Shown here piece by piece: positions 18,744 to 26,126 of a stretch of 64,000 nucleotides of DNA. Below the pieces are notes generated by a model, which was not told the origin of the DNA, searched no databases, and saw nothing but the letters and a program-made list of their open reading frames with translations. The translations under genes were made by a program, and so were the position numbers. This DNA is from JAJPKR01 sp050746125 (GTDB lineage Bacteria; Acidobacteriota; Terriglobia; Terriglobales; SCQP01): NCBI GenBank assembly GCA_050746125.1, contig JBOGKX010000202.1, positions 29,415 to 93,414 on the forward strand. Direction: 5' to 3'. Numbering within the stretch: the first letter of the stretch is position 1; each line of letters starts with the position of its first letter.

Positions 18744-21227
18744 ATGCGACGGGCATTGGCGGGCACGATCTGTTTCTTCTTGGCCGGAATCCTGGTTCCG
18801 AAGGTCAAGGCGCAGCGGCCGGATCCGGTGGCCGGACTGGAGCGGCACGCGGGCTTTATTCCCTTTTACTGGAACGCGCGCGAGGGCAAGTTGATATTCG
18901 CGCTTTCCCCCGAGCGATTGCGCCAGCCCTTCCTTCTTTTCACCGGACTGGGCAGTGGCGTTGGCTCGCTCACGATGTTCGCCGATCGCTCCACCGTGGG
19001 CAGCGCCGCCGTGTGCCGGTTCGAGCGGGTGGGACCGCGGCTGCTGGTGATCGCCGAAAACCAGCATTTTCGCGCCGCCAATGGCAACGACGATCTCAAG
19101 GCATCCGTGGCGGCGAGCTTCCCGACCGCAGTGTTGGCTTCGCTCCCGATCGAGGGCGAAACGGAAGGCGAGTTGCTGGTGGACGCCAACCCGCTGGTGG
19201 TGCGCGACGCCTTCGATCTGATCCGCCAATTGCAGTCGCCGGCGCGGGTGGTCAACGGCAGCGTCCAGCGTGCCGCGAACACGGGCGCAAGTTGGCGGCT
19301 CGACTTGACGCGCAGCGCGGTGGCCATGGCCCACACCCGCGCCTTCCCCGGCAATACCGAGACCGAGGCGCTTTTGACCTTCACCTCCGAGCGGCCGGGG
19401 GCGGACGCGCTGCGCCAGATGGCCGACAGCTCGGCGCTGACCGTGCGCGAGCACCAGTCCTTCGTGGCCTTGCCGCCGGCCGGGTATGAGCCGCGCGCCT
19501 ACGATCCCCGCGTCGGTTTCCTGAGCGAGAGCTTCGAAGACTTTTCGCAGCCGTTCAACCGACCTTTAGTGCGGCAAGCGATCTTGCGGTGGCGGCTGCA
19601 GAAAAAGGATCCTAGCGCGGCGTTGAGCGAGCCGGTGCGGCCGATCACGTTTTACCTCGATCCGGCGATCCCGGATCCGATGCGCTCGGCCATTCGCCGC
19701 GGCGCCTTGTGGTGGAACCAGGCATTCGAGCAGGCGGGATTCAAGGACGCGCTGCGCATCGCCGACCTGCCGCCGGGCGCCGATCCGCTCGATTTCCGCT
19801 ACCCGACAATCCAGTGGACCAACCGCAGTGGCCGCGGCTGGTCGGTGGGCATGGCGCAAGCCGACCCGCGCACGGGCGAGATCTTGCATGCCGTCGTGCA
19901 GCTCGATTCCTTCCGCATGAGGACCGTGCACAACTATTGGGACGCACTGGGGCCGGCCGGCGGACGCGGCGCCGCCGCAAGCGGCGATGGCGCGGCCTTC
20001 GACTTTTTCGCGCCGCTCGACAGCCTAGATCCGGCGATCTCCGAAGAGCAGCTGATGCTGAATCGCCTGGCGCTGCTGGCTTGCCACGAGATGGGCCACG
20101 TGCTGGGCCTTCAGCACAATTTCATTGCCAGCACCTTCGGGCGCGGCTCGGTGATGGATTATTACGCTCCGCGGGTGAGCATACGGGCCGACGGCACGCC
20201 CGACCTCGCCGACGCCTACATGCAGGGCGTGGGCAGCTATGACCGCTTCGCCATCGAGTGGGGCTACTCGACCGGCGCGGCGGGGGCTTCGGCGGCGGCG
20301 GAACGGCAGCGTCTGAACGCGCTCGTGGAGGCGGCGCGGCGCCGCGGAATCGTCTGGGGCAACAGCCAGGACGCGCGTTGGAATGCCTATGACGATGGAG
20401 CGGACCCGGTGAGCTGGCTGGCGCACGTCGAGCCGGTGCGGGACGCGCTCTTGCACCGCTATGGCGCTTCCCTGCTGCGCCCCGGCGAGTCCACGGCCGA
20501 TCTCTCGGCGCGGTTTGCGCTCGTCTACCTGTTTCACCAGTACGCCCTGCGCGCTGCGCTGAACACCATCGGCGGTGCGGAAGTTCCGCCATCGGCGGCC
20601 GGCGATGGCCAAGTGCCGGTGCAGGTCTGGCCCGCCGCCCAGCAGCGGCGTGCCCTCAGCCTGGAACTGGCGGCGCTGGCGCCGGACGAGCTGCGCATCC
20701 CCCCCGGATTGTGGCGCTGGTTGGGACCGCAAAATGACGAGGATTCGGTGGCGCAGGCGGAGCGCTATAGGTCCTCGGCCGGCTATCTGCTCAGCCCGTT
20801 CGATGCCGCCCGCTCGGTGGCGGAGATCGTCGTGGACGGTCTACTCGACCCGCATCGGCTGGAGCGGCTGCTGAGCGAACGGCAGGAAGATGCCGCCGCG
20901 CTGCCGGCCGCGACGGTCGTCCAGCAATTGGTGCAGGCGGCGTTTGCCGCCTCGCCACGGCTCCCGGACGCCAGCTTAGCTTTCGTCGTCCAGACGCGGG
21001 TGGCGGAGGGCTTGATGGATTTGGAGGTCAACGATGCGGCCACGCCCGAGGTGCGGGGGCTGGCCTGGCAGGGCGTGGCGCGCGTGGCGGCGCGTTTACC
21101 GGAACTGGCGGCGGGCGAGCCGCAAATCCGCGCGCTACAGCGGGAAATGACGCTGTTCCTCGCCAATCCCCGCCAGAACGCGCCGCATCTCCACCCTTCC
21201 GGCGCGCCGCCGGGACCGCCGGTGTAG
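18744..21227 (+). CDS. Secreted metzincin-like zinc metalloprotease (DUF5117/DUF4953 type)
   Basis: Large exported protease of 827 residues. After a signal peptide (about 1-23) comes a region resembling the DUF5117 module (about 40-270). The catalytic part holds HEMGHVLGLQH at 448-458, which matches the metzincin consensus HExxHxxGxxH, and a Met-turn-like SVMDY about 25 residues later. The remaining 350 residues are mostly helical. The ATG at 18744 has an AGGAG ribosome-binding site with good spacing. It lies 38 bases after the M1 gene on the same strand, so endo- and exopeptidase may be co-produced for extracellular protein breakdown. Its stop is 3 bases from the convergent gene at 21231. 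Confidence 0.88.
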   Translation: MRRALAGTICFFLAGILVPKVKAQRPDPVAGLERHAGFIPFYWNAREGKLIFALSPERLRQPFLLFTGLGSGVGSLTMFADRSTVGSAAVCRFERVGPRLLVIAENQHFRAANGNDDLKASVAASFPTAVLASLPIEGETEGELLVDANPLVVRDAFDLIRQLQSPARVVNGSVQRAANTGASWRLDLTRSAVAMAHTRAFPGNTETEALLTFTSERPGADALRQMADSSALTVREHQSFVALPPAGYEPRAYDPRVGFLSESFEDFSQPFNRPLVRQAILRWRLQKKDPSAALSEPVRPITFYLDPAIPDPMRSAIRRGALWWNQAFEQAGFKDALRIADLPPGADPLDFRYPTIQWTNRSGRGWSVGMAQADPRTGEILHAVVQLDSFRMRTVHNYWDALGPAGGRGAAASGDGAAFDFFAPLDSLDPAISEEQLMLNRLALLACHEMGHVLGLQHNFIASTFGRGSVMDYYAPRVSIRADGTPDLADAYMQGVGSYDRFAIEWGYSTGAAGASAAAERQRLNALVEAARRRGIVWGNSQDARWNAYDDGADPVSWLAHVEPVRDALLHRYGASLLRPGESTADLSARFALVYLFHQYALRAALNTIGGAEVPPSAAGDGQVPVQVWPAAQQRRALSLELAALAPDELRIPPGLWRWLGPQNDEDSVAQAERYRSSAGYLLSPFDAARSVAEIVVDGLLDPHRLERLLSERQEDAAALPAATVVQQLVQAAFAASPRLPDASLAFVVQTRVAEGLMDLEVNDAATPEVRGLAWQGVARVAARLPELAAGEPQIRALQREMTLFLANPRQNAPHLHPSGAPPGPPV

Positions 21228-21230
21228 CGA

Positions 21231-21686
21231 CTAGCGCAGGCCGGACCAGGTCTCGCAGATGACGATGGAGTTACCGGGATTGGCGGGATCGAATTTGACC
21301 TCGGCGGGCAGGCCGGGCAGGCAGCCTTTGGGGCGAATCAACGACAGCAAGGGAGCGATCTCTTGCGAGGCCTCGTATTGTACGCCGCGGACGGTGTAGC
21401 GATAAACGACGATACGCTGCAGCTTCCCGGCGCCGTCCTTTGCGCGTGCCTGGGCACCATACGCGGGAACGTCGTCGAGCACGTCCACAATCTCGCCCGA
21501 GGTCAAGCGGCCGACCAGATTGACCCGCACGCGGCGCTGCCGCTCCCGTTCGGCTTCATCCGGGCGGCCGCGAAACCGCAGCCAGGCCGCCGCCGCGCCG
21601 ATCGCGACCACACCGCTTCCCCCGGCCAGGGCGGCCACGCCCCACCGCGATTGCAAAAGCTGATCCCATTGCCAATACGCCGCCAT
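21231..21686 (-). CDS. Single-pass membrane protein, DUF3592-like
   Basis: This 151-residue protein is not assigned a function. One TM helix (about 15-34, VAALAGGSGVVAIGAAAAWL) is followed by a charged RPDEAERERQRRVRV linker and a small beta-rich domain. That domain has the pattern YRYTVRGVQYEASQ, a Pro/Gly-rich loop, then VKFDPANPGNS and a final WSGLR, which resembles DUF3592 domains in spacing. It follows the FAH-family gene by 3 bases and is probably co-transcribed with it. Confidence 0.65.
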   Translation of the reverse strand: MAAYWQWDQLLQSRWGVAALAGGSGVVAIGAAAAWLRFRGRPDEAERERQRRVRVNLVGRLTSGEIVDVLDDVPAYGAQARAKDGAGKLQRIVVYRYTVRGVQYEASQEIAPLLSLIRPKGCLPGLPAEVKFDPANPGNSIVICETWSGLR

Positions 21687-21689
21687 CGC

Positions 21690-22466
21690 CTAGGCTGACA
21701 CCACGTTTTCCAGCGTGCCGATCCCCTCAATCGTAACCTGAACCCGATCACCCGGGGCTAGGGGGCCGACGCCGGCCGGCGTGCCGGTGGCGATGACGTC
21801 GCCCGCCTCTAGGGTCATCACCGCGGTGACGGCGGCCAGGATACGCTCCAGGGAAAACAGGAAGTCGGCGGTGTTGCCGCTCTGGCGCAGTTGGCCGTTG
21901 ACACGGCATTCGACGGTTAAGCCGTCCCACGGCCGGGGGCCGGGCTTGGGCTCGGTTTCAACCCAAGGGCCGATCGGGCAAAACGTGTCGAAGCCCTTGG
22001 CGCGGGCCCACTGGCTGTCCTTTTTTTGCAGATCGCGGGCGGTGACGTCGTTCAGGCAGGTGAAACCGAAGATATAGGGCAGCGGCGACTCGTCTTCACG
22101 CAAGGCGCGGCAGCGCTTGCCCATCACCACCGCCAACTCGCCTTCGTGCTCCACCTGGCGCGAAAGCGGCGGCAGGAGGACGGCGCCGCCGGCGGCAAGC
22201 AGCGCCGAGGGGGGCTTCAAGAAGAGCAGTGGCTCGGGCGGCGGCGCATTGCCCAATTCGCGGGCATGCTCGGCGTAGTTGCGGCCCACGCAGACGATCT
22301 TGGTCGCCGTGCAGGGAGGCAACAAGTCGAGGGCGTCGAGCGGCAACCGCTCGATCGTTTCGTGACGGCACGCCTGGAAGGGCGAGCCGGAATGAATCCT
22401 GACTACGTCCCCCTCGAGATGCCCCCAAGCCGGCTGTCCGTCTTGCAGAAAACGAACCCAACGCAT
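21690..22466 (-). CDS. Fumarylacetoacetate hydrolase (FAH) family protein
   Basis: Cytoplasmic hydrolase, decarboxylase or isomerase of the FAH fold, acting on 2,4-diketo or oxaloacetate-like acids with a divalent metal. The 258 residues match the short bacterial subgroup: VCVGRNYAEHARELG near residue 58, metal ligands in EHEGELAVVMG (the Glu pair), the segment NDVTARDLQKKDSQWARAKG with the catalytic Lys/Asp loop, and the C-terminal GDVIATGTPAGVG followed by GDRV. Substrate cannot be set from sequence alone. It heads a probable two-gene unit with the DUF3592-like gene. Confidence 0.92.
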   Translation of the reverse strand: MRWVRFLQDGQPAWGHLEGDVVRIHSGSPFQACRHETIERLPLDALDLLPPCTATKIVCVGRNYAEHARELGNAPPPEPLLFLKPPSALLAAGGAVLLPPLSRQVEHEGELAVVMGKRCRALREDESPLPYIFGFTCLNDVTARDLQKKDSQWARAKGFDTFCPIGPWVETEPKPGPRPWDGLTVECRVNGQLRQSGNTADFLFSLERILAAVTAVMTLEAGDVIATGTPAGVGPLAPGDRVQVTIEGIGTLENVVSA

Positions 22467-22489
22467 TAAAACAGCCTAGCAGCAGCGGG

Positions 22490-23326
22490 CTACTTCGCGA
22501 TGGGGATGATCCGCACCGAGGAGCCGAAGCGCTTGTAGTTCTTGAACTGGATCACCAACTTGACGTGGGAGTCGCCGAGCATGGCGTCCGTGCTGGTGTA
22601 GACCGGAAACCAGTGCTGCTTGTCGATCAGCTGGCGGTAGGTCGTGAACGGCAGGAAGGTGTTGGTGGGCTGGCCATGCTTGTCAAACTCGTCCGGCACC
22701 GCCTTGCCCTCGCTCTTGACGACTTGCAGGTAGTGGTCGTCCACCCAAATCGTGCCGGCGAAATAGCGCTCCCCCTTCTTGATCTGCTTGGGGCGCACGG
22801 AGAAGCGGTAGGCGGTCAGCTCGTCGAGCTTTTCGTGATCGAGGTACTTGATGTCATAGTCGGCGAGATTTTGGATGGCGACGGCGTACATGTCCATGTT
22901 GAAGAAATCGTCGATATCTTCCTCGGTCACGAGGACGTCGCGCAGGGTGGGTTGCGGGCACCAGGTGCAGGTGATTTGCCGCTGGCCGTCGGGGGTGAAA
23001 TTGATGTCGTTGGTCTGTTCGTAGGACTGACCGATGGGGTTGCCGTCCTCATCCACCAATTGCATGTTGATGGATTCCGTGTAGGTATAGCTGTGCTTGA
23101 GCAGCTGCCGTGTCATCGCCTCGTTGGCGGCGAATTTCTGGATGATCGCGGGAATCTGCGCCGCGGGCGGATCCGGCAGGCGCACCGCCGGCGGCGGCGG
23201 CACGGGTATGGCCGGGGGCGTGATCGGCGTCGGCCCCATGCGCACCTGCGCCCACCCCGCCTGCGCCGCGCAAGCCAACAGCGCCAGCACCACCCAACAC
23301 CCCGCGCCTCGCACGCCAAATCTCAT
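22490..23326 (-). CDS. Exported protein, LolA/outer-membrane-lipoprotein-sorting-like fold suspected
   Basis: Secreted 278-residue protein of unknown function. It has a signal peptide (about 1-26, ending GWAQ), a proline-rich linker (about 30-55) and a single domain with alternating strands. Features such as YTYTESINMQLVDEDGNP, the CTWC pair at about 140-143, YRFSVRPKQIKKGERYF and GTIWVDDHYLQVVKSEG recall the half-barrel LolA/RseB-like proteins common in Acidobacteriota. The two close cysteines could form a disulfide or bind metal. It lies 23 bases upstream of the FAH-family gene on the same strand and may share its transcript. Confidence 0.65.
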   Translation of the reverse strand: MRFGVRGAGCWVVLALLACAAQAGWAQVRMGPTPITPPAIPVPPPPAVRLPDPPAAQIPAIIQKFAANEAMTRQLLKHSYTYTESINMQLVDEDGNPIGQSYEQTNDINFTPDGQRQITCTWCPQPTLRDVLVTEEDIDDFFNMDMYAVAIQNLADYDIKYLDHEKLDELTAYRFSVRPKQIKKGERYFAGTIWVDDHYLQVVKSEGKAVPDEFDKHGQPTNTFLPFTTYRQLIDKQHWFPVYTSTDAMLGDSHVKLVIQFKNYKRFGSSVRIIPIAK

Positions 23327-23444
23327 GGATAGTTCCCCTTGCCTTCGATTCTATCGCCCACCTCGCCGCGGCCTCGCAAGGACCAGCACGGGTGGGGGCA
23401 GGCTCTCGGTGATTCTGCGTACCCACTTGCGGCGCGCACTGCAC

Positions 23445-23450
23445 TAGAAT
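23445..23450 (+). promoter_or_regulatory. -10-like box close to the start codon at 23461
   Basis: TAGAAT ends 10 bases before the ATG at 23461, the same spacing as at yebC. No convincing -35 is present and no ribosome-binding site lies between the box and the start, so a very short leader is possible. Confidence 0.4.
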
Positions 23451-23460
23451 CGTAAGCACA

Positions 23461-24360
23461 ATGTCGCGTTCCGCCCGATTGAGTTTCCTTGTCGCCCTGG
23501 CCCTCTTGGCCGCCGTGCCGGGCTGGGCCAAACACGCGGAGTACATACGTCCGATCGTGCAAAACGAGCCTGCCGGCGGCCTCAGCCAAGTGGTCGTCAT
23601 CAACCTGGTGGGGCCGATCTCGATCGACACCGAACCGACCGACCAGGTGGGCATTCAAATTTTGATCCATGGCGGCGGCATGGATCAGGTCTTCGCGCAG
23701 ACGCTGGCGCAGCAGTTGCAGTTTAAGATCGAGCGGATCGGTTCGCAGTTGCGCATCACCGGCGAATATCCCACCGATCATTTTCGCGATTACGGCTATC
23801 CGCGCATGAAGAGCGTTCTCGGCATCCACGGCACGGATAACAACGTGTACCAAGGCAAGGCGGTGCGCATCCGCCATGTCGGCAACAAAAAGTCGGTCGA
23901 GCTGTGGGCGGAAATTCGGCTGCGCTTGCCGAGTTCGCTGGGTCTCGTAATCCGAAACATCTATGGCGACGTCAATCTGCGCGGTAGCGATGCAGGAACG
24001 GCCGGCACGGGCGCCTTCGACGGCTTTACCGACGTGGGCGACTTTTTGATCCACAATCCGCGCTGGCGCGACATGAAGCTTGAAAGCGACTACGGGGCTA
24101 TCAAGTTCCTCGACGGCTTCGGCGCGGTCAAGGATATTCAGGTCAAGACCGATTTCGGCGGCACGTATTTCTATTTGCGCCCCGGCGCCAGCGGCAAGAT
24201 TTTGGCGCAAAAAGATCTGGGATTTCTGCACAACGATTTCACCAATGCCGTCTTTTCCAAGGAAGGCGACGAGCACGTGATGGTTTTAGGCGACGGCCAC
24301 GGCACGGTCGTCCACGTGGACATGAACGTCGGCAGCCTGCATTTGGAGAAGGCGCCGTAG
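23461..24360 (+). CDS. Exported beta-helical protein, DUF4097-like
   Basis: Exported 299-residue protein with a clear signal peptide (about 1-23, LSFLVALALLAAVPGWAK). The rest is short, regularly spaced beta-strands with patterns such as VVINLVGPISIDT, LVIRNIYGDVNLRGSD, LESDYGAIKFLDGFG and VKTDFGGTYFYLRPG. Strand runs of this type are typical of DUF4097 putative adhesins, which form right-handed beta-helices. No catalytic residues are apparent. It is transcribed with the next gene (37-base gap to its chosen start), suggesting the two secreted products work together. Confidence 0.65.
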   Translation: MSRSARLSFLVALALLAAVPGWAKHAEYIRPIVQNEPAGGLSQVVVINLVGPISIDTEPTDQVGIQILIHGGGMDQVFAQTLAQQLQFKIERIGSQLRITGEYPTDHFRDYGYPRMKSVLGIHGTDNNVYQGKAVRIRHVGNKKSVELWAEIRLRLPSSLGLVIRNIYGDVNLRGSDAGTAGTGAFDGFTDVGDFLIHNPRWRDMKLESDYGAIKFLDGFGAVKDIQVKTDFGGTYFYLRPGASGKILAQKDLGFLHNDFTNAVFSKEGDEHVMVLGDGHGTVVHVDMNVGSLHLEKAP

Positions 24361-24397
24361 GCGACGCGCGCGCCGCAACGGATTTTTGGAGGTTTGC

Positions 24398-25234
24398 TTG
24401 AGAACAGAGTTTCCTTTGAAGACGCTGCTCATCGCCGTTTGCCTGGCATTGGTTCCCGCCGGTTTAGCCGCCCAGCAGCAACAAACGCAAGCCGGCGCCA
24501 CGGCGGTTCCTCCCTTGGCCGCTCCGCCGGCGCCGTTGGCGCCCGCGGCCGAAGCTGCCGCGGGACCGGCGCTGCCGCCAGCGCTGGCGCCCAACCCCAA
24601 TGCGCTGCGCCTATACGTGGAAAACCTGCAAGGGCCGGATGCCAGCCAAATCGCCGGCTTGATCGAGCAGAATCTGTTCGAATCCAAGCAGGTGGTGGTC
24701 ACCGAAAACGTCAGCAACGCCAATTTGGTCCTCAAGGGCACGATTTACCGGCGGCTGATCCCGCAACGAGCCGTCGCCAAGACGCGCCGGCGGCCTCGCC
24801 ATGGCGCATCGGCAACTCGGCGCGCGACGGCGGGACTGCCAGAGCCGGACGATAACGGCGTTACTTTCGTCAATCCGAAGACCATTCCGGATGCCAATTC
24901 GCCCACCGACGGCGCGATGGTCGACGGCGCGATGGCGGCCGACAGCGGCGGCAATTCGTACGATTCCGGTCAGGAATACGAGAGCCAAGAGTTGTTATCG
25001 CTCGGCAACTTGGCCAACCCCGGCATATCCGACCTCGGCAAATATCAATACCGGCTCGATCTGGAGCTCGTGGACCCCAACGGCGACTTGATCTGGATCA
25101 GCAGCCGCGGCCTGAACGGCCCGAGCTTCTCCTCCGCTAACGACGCGGTCGAAGCCAGTCTCCAGCCGATGCTCAAGCTGCTGGAAAAGACGACGAAGAA
25201 TTCCGGCGCCGCCAGCCAGCCGGCCAGCCATTAG
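24398..25234 (+). CDS. Exported protein with CsgG/LpoB-like features
   Basis: Unassigned secreted protein of 278 residues. The start is set at a TTG (24398) because a perfect GGAGG lies 5 bases upstream; an earlier in-frame TTG at 24386 would place GGAGG inside the gene. A signal peptide (about 1-25, ending LAAQ) is followed by a Gln/Ala/Pro-rich linker, then LRLYVENLQGPDASQIAGLIEQNL and ANLVLKGTIYRR, which resemble the nucleotide-fold-like domain of CsgG/LpoB-type lipoproteins. An Arg-rich stretch and an acidic loop interrupt that domain before LDLELVDPNGDLIW. No lipobox is present, so membership is tentative. Confidence 0.6.
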   Translation: MRTEFPLKTLLIAVCLALVPAGLAAQQQQTQAGATAVPPLAAPPAPLAPAAEAAAGPALPPALAPNPNALRLYVENLQGPDASQIAGLIEQNLFESKQVVVTENVSNANLVLKGTIYRRLIPQRAVAKTRRRPRHGASATRRATAGLPEPDDNGVTFVNPKTIPDANSPTDGAMVDGAMAADSGGNSYDSGQEYESQELLSLGNLANPGISDLGKYQYRLDLELVDPNGDLIWISSRGLNGPSFSSANDAVEASLQPMLKLLEKTTKNSGAASQPASH

Positions 25235-25631
25235 CGGCGGACTTCCGCCGTGGCCCGCGCCTGCAACCCATTCCTGAACAAGGCCGTTTGGACGCGTCAA
25301 GGACCACCCCATGACCGATTGGGCGCGTCTCAACTCGTATGTAAGTACCTATGGCAGAAGACGATAGCCGCAGCCGCGGCATCGTCTCGGCGCGCACTGC
25401 AATGGTCTCCTCCCCCGATGGGGGGATGCGAATTCTAGAATTCGTTGCATGGCGAATGCGGCACAGGCACCGCAGTACGGTAAAGAGGACATGGCACCGG
25501 GGCTGCGAGGAACCCCCACTTATGTAGGATTGCGGTATTTCGGCGAGAGTTGCCCGAGGCCAACTTTCTTGTAGTGCTGCGTGGGCGCAAAAGGCAATGC
25601 GGGCGGGCGGTGCGCGGTAGGATGGGGGGCC
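25235..25631. other. Intergenic region with three dyad structures
   Basis: The 397-bp gap between two plus-strand genes has no convincing ORF. It begins with a stem-loop right after the stop codon (CGGCGGA/TCCGCCG, 25235-25250, no T-run). Further on are TCCCCC-GAT-GGGGGA at about 25411-25425 and the perfect 16-bp palindrome CGAATTCTAGAATTCG at 25429-25444. A good ribosome-binding site for the next gene (GGATGGGGGG) ends the region. Confidence 0.5.
25429..25444. promoter_or_regulatory. Perfect 16-bp palindrome, candidate operator
   Basis: CGAATTCTAGAATTCG reads the same on both strands. Outside it, ATGC on the left and GCAT on the right add imperfect symmetry, giving a dyad of about 25 bp. 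It lies 188 bp before the ATG at 25632 and right after another inverted repeat. Binding by a dimeric regulator is an inference. Confidence 0.3.
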
Positions 25632-26096
25632 ATGGACGCCAAACCGCGACATCGCCGACCCGGCCCTCGTTCTTTTTGGCAGCAACACTCGCTGAGCCTG
25701 GTCACCGCGGCGATTCTGATCTCCTGGATCGTACTTTATTCGCTGAGCAGCCCGGCCACGCACTTGGGATCGTTTTTCGGCAACGCCATCGCCGATTGGA
25801 CGGGCACGCTGGTCATGATCTTGGCGACCAAATATCTTTACGAGAAAGGCTCGGCGGAGAGCCGCCGCCCGACGCCGCGGGAGATTCCGCCGCTCGAGAA
25901 CTGGTTGCGCGAACACTCGCTTAGCCTTTTTCTCCTATTTACCGGCATCGCCTGGGTGGCCGTTTATGTGCACATGAATTCCGAGGCGCGCTGGGGGCAG
26001 GTGGTGGGCAATATCGTCTCTGAGTGGACGCAGATCTTCGGCGTGCTGTTCATGACCAAGAAGTTGCGCGAGCTGCACTCCAAGGAGTCGGCCTAG
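25632..26096 (+). CDS. Four-helix membrane protein made of two repeated modules
   Basis: Small inner-membrane protein of 154 residues with unknown role. Two halves are clearly homologous. Each starts with a Trp and HSLSL (about 14-20 and 83-91), has a hydrophobic helix, a loop with a GN motif, a Asp/Glu-Trp-Thr at the start of a second helix, and ends with a basic/acidic tail containing TK and ES. The likely topology is four TM helices with two equivalent hairpins, as expected from an internal gene duplication. The ATG at 25632 is chosen over an upstream in-frame ATG because of the strong GGATGGGGGG ribosome-binding site. Confidence 0.7.
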   Translation: MDAKPRHRRPGPRSFWQQHSLSLVTAAILISWIVLYSLSSPATHLGSFFGNAIADWTGTLVMILATKYLYEKGSAESRRPTPREIPPLENWLREHSLSLFLLFTGIAWVAVYVHMNSEARWGQVVGNIVSEWTQIFGVLFMTKKLRELHSKESA

Positions 26097-26126
26097 GACG
26101 AGCCGGCTCGGCGCCGCGAGCGGTCG

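Noticed and set aside
25250..25438. 62-codon ORF in the intergenic region before the duplicated membrane protein gene
   Set aside because: No ribosome-binding site, no homologous features, and the region is full of dyads instead.
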